A stretch of DNA of 7,142 nt from Vampirovibrionales bacterium. GTDB lineage: Bacteria; Cyanobacteriota; Vampirovibrionia; Vampirovibrionales; JAJTHC01. The notes below the pieces were generated by a model. The model ran no database searches. It worked only from the letters and a program-made list of their open reading frames with translations, and was not told the origin of the DNA. The stretch lies in the NCBI GenBank assembly GCA_021299615.1, contig JAJTHC010000223.1, forward strand, positions 1 through 7,142, written 5' to 3'. The translations under genes were made by a program, and so were the position numbers. Within the stretch, counting starts at the first letter, position 1. Every line of letters starts with the position of its first letter. Shown piece by piece: positions 6,208-7,142 of this stretch.

Positions 6208-6355
6208 ATACCAATTCTTAGTTTAAATAGCGTCTGGCGTCTTCGTTGTCGCTACGATTCTCGATGTGCTTATGTACGTCTTTGTACACCTCGCCCATCT
6301 GCGAGTCTAGGCTCCTAGAATTCACCTATACGCTATTCAATCTAAGAAATGGTAT
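6208..6355 (-). repeat. 148-bp structured repeat, copy B (inverted relative to copy A)
   Basis: The reverse complement of this segment aligns with 2231-2378 over its whole length. Long identical blocks are listed under copy A, and overall identity is roughly 65-70% by eye. The terminal inverted repeats are 6208-6235 and 6328-6355, matching at 24 of 28 positions with ATACCA...TGGTAT ends. Copy A has ATACCC...GGGTAT. Inside is TGTAC....GTACA and CTCGC....GCGAG, two further small inverted repeats not kept in copy A. It lies 39 bases after the CDGSH gene stop and before the pilin-like gene. The only GAATTC in the window that I found is within it, at 6318-6323. No ORF is supported. Confidence 0.85.
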
Positions 6356-6371
6356 TACTTGAATCCGTAAT

Positions 6372-6397
6372 GTTTCAATTTGTAAATAAATTGAAAC
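6372..6397 (+). terminator. Perfect 10-bp hairpin, possible weak terminator or regulatory stem
   Basis: GTTTCAATTT (6372-6381) pairs perfectly with AAATTGAAAC (6388-6397) across a six-base loop, followed by only TTT. The stem is AT-rich and the T-tract short, so termination would be weak. It lies between element B and the pilin-like gene. Its right arm contains TTGAAA (6391-6396), which could also serve as a -35 box with GATACT (6414-6419) 17 bp downstream. It may be a terminator, an operator, or both. Confidence 0.4.
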
Positions 6398-6466
6398 TTT
6401 GAATAAATTGGTCGATACTAAGTGACAACCTAGGTATTAGATTAAGGATTCGGAAACAGCTGAATA

Positions 6467-6892
6467 ATGATTTTAAATACGCAGAATAAAGCTTTTACAC
6501 TTGTTGAACTTTCTTTTATTATAGCTATTATTGCCATATTTGCAGGGGCTGCTATTTCAATGTTTATTGAGTTTCATTCAAGTTCAGAAGAGACCATTTT
6601 TCGAGAGTTTTCTCAGGATCTCAATTTGGCAACGACACAGTTTTATGTGGCTCGAGGTAGACAACCTAAAGGATTTGGTGAGTTTGTGGCGGCTACCCAA
6701 GCAGATGTTGATGCATCCATGGGTCTGACGGTACCTTTAATGTACACAAAAAAAGGTGAACCTATCTGCGGAACAACTGCCCCTGGCCCCACCGTAACAA
6801 CCTTAGTATGCGATGATGTAGGACTTCAGAAGAAAAAAGCAACCTATACCTTAAGTGGCAATGTTGTTCTCATGGAGATAGACGATCTTTAG
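6467..6892 (+). CDS. Small type IV pilin-like / pseudopilin protein
   Basis: This 141-residue protein has a class III signal. A short basic leader (residues 1-9, ending Asn-Lys-Ala) precedes FTLVELSFIIAIIAIF, with the mature Phe at +1 and the conserved Glu at +5, then a hydrophobic helix to about residue 33. The residue before the cleavage point is Ala9 rather than the usual Gly, which prepilin peptidase can tolerate in some pilins. The remainder is a small globular part with two cysteines (in EPICG and LVCDD) that could form a C-terminal disulfide loop. Such proteins act in type IV pili, competence or type II secretion at the inner membrane. No pilus assembly gene is adjacent, so the exact role is open. 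The start at 6467 has only a weak upstream GGAAA (6452-6456). It is AT-richer than speE and mqnC. Confidence 0.8.
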   Translation: MILNTQNKAFTLVELSFIIAIIAIFAGAAISMFIEFHSSSEETIFREFSQDLNLATTQFYVARGRQPKGFGEFVAATQADVDASMGLTVPLMYTKKGEPICGTTAPGPTVTTLVCDDVGLQKKKATYTLSGNVVLMEIDDL

Positions 6893-7047
6893 AAGCTTAT
6901 AAACTCGACTATACGAACGTTTTATCTAAGGCTTTCTACCCTAAATAGTGTGTTTAGCCACAAAATACTCGTTTTTACTGAAGGCTTGGCTATAAAAAAT
7001 TTTGGGTCTAGTAAACTTTAGCTAATTTTATGATAGGCTAAAGCATT
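6893..7047. other. Intergenic region between the pilin-like gene and the transposase
   Basis: AT-rich, with no ORF. TAGCCA (6955-6960) and TGGCTA (6987-6992) could pair over a 26-base loop just before a TA-rich run, but this is too weak to call a terminator. The insertion-sequence left end probably lies near 7004, where GGGTCTAGT begins. Confidence 0.4.
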
Positions 7048-7142
7048 ATGACTACAGGCAAAAACAAGTATTATAAACAGTCGCACATTTCTGAACGTAA
7101 ATTTCGGGAATTATTGCGGTGTTTTGCATTAGATTTAAACGC
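7004..7142 (+). mobile_element. Left end of an IS1595-type insertion sequence (truncated by window edge)
   Basis: The assignment rests on the transposase start at 7048. The left terminus is placed at GGGTCTAGTAAAC (from 7004) because IS1595-family ends usually begin with GGG and the coding region starts about 44 bases later. The preceding eight bases AAAATTTT would be a plausible AT-rich target duplication, but the right end is not in the window, so the boundary is a guess. CTTTAGC (7016-7022) and GCTAAAG (7037-7043) form a perfect 7-bp stem just before the start codon. Confidence 0.5.
7048..7142 (+). CDS. IS1595-family transposase, N-terminal fragment (runs off right edge)
   Basis: Thirty-one codons plus two bases are present, starting MTTGKNKYYKQSHISERKFR and continuing ELLRCFALDL. 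The K-YY-SHIS-KFR-LL--FALDL pattern is the usual opening of IS1595-group DDE transposases, ahead of their helix-turn-helix and zinc-ribbon-like part. The catalytic domain is outside the window, so intactness cannot be judged. The start codon is 7048, directly after a small stem-loop (7016-7043). No clear Shine-Dalgarno is visible. The stem includes GCTAAAG, which would hide the initiation region in read-through transcripts; that is an inference. Confidence 0.75.
   Translation, partial: MTTGKNKYYKQSHISERKFRELLRCFALDLN

Noticed and set aside
5542..6214. Several minus-strand ORFs opposite the mqnC end and the CDGSH gene
   Set aside because: They overlap strongly supported plus-strand genes and contain no known motif.
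6318..6323. Single GAATTC in the window as evidence for avoidance of the EcoRI site
   Set aside because: One site in 7.1 kb is close to the chance expectation (about two); CAATTG occurs at least four times, but counts this small cannot identify the recognition sequence.
1..7142. CRISPR array, tRNA or rRNA genes
   Set aside because: No regularly spaced short repeats and no tRNA cloverleaf or rRNA-like sequence was seen on either strand.

Overview
The window looks like a bacterial chromosome segment made of ordinary housekeeping genes with a newly acquired accessory insert. Its smc N-terminus has ATPase loops that resemble the cyanobacterial branch of SMC (GLSSSRTMRAE, QGDVSAIVNMS). Together with a futalosine-pathway gene, a pilin-like gene and an IS1595-type transposase, this would fit a non-photosynthetic relative of Cyanobacteria (Vampirovibrionia/Melainabacteria) or another mid-GC Gram-negative. 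That placement is recalled from family patterns, not from a search, and is tentative.

Layout. Bases 1-1118 (minus) hold the 5' part of smc, starting at TTG; its C-terminal part lies beyond the left edge. A 189-bp divergent promoter region separates it from speE (1308-2231, plus), a complete spermidine synthase. A 148-bp structured repeat (element A, 2231-2378) begins at the last base of the speE stop codon. A short GC-richer stretch (2409-2639) with a doubtful small ORF follows. Then comes an AT-rich type II restriction-modification pair: a Dam/D12-class adenine methyltransferase (2810-3979) and, one base later, an EcoRI-family endonuclease (3981-4679). mqnC (4693-5865) and a two-motif CDGSH iron-sulfur protein (5905-6168) follow on the same strand. 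A second copy of the 148-bp repeat (element B, 6208-6355) lies in the opposite orientation. After it come a perfect hairpin, a small type IV pilin-like gene (6467-6892), and the first 31 codons of an IS1595-type transposase running off the right edge (7048-7142).

Three signals stand out. (1) The R-M pair joins an EcoRI-fold nuclease, whose catalytic and AATT-reading residues are visible, to a methyltransferase that does not look like M.EcoRI. (2) The block is bracketed by a 35-bp direct repeat (2393-2427 and 4677-4711, 32/35 identical) that contains the mqnC leader and first codons. The stop codon of the nuclease gene is the first three bases of the downstream repeat, which suggests insertion with target duplication in front of mqnC. 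(3) The two 148-bp elements have terminal inverted repeats that differ between copies but match within each copy. This covariation, plus a conserved G.U pair, suggests a folded element that is maintained or mobilised as a structure.

How the genes relate: smc (chromosome organisation), speE (polyamines) and mqnC (menaquinone) are independent housekeeping functions. The R-M pair is a defence or selfish module placed directly upstream of mqnC, with no terminator visible between them, so mqnC and the CDGSH gene may now be read from the R-M transcript.
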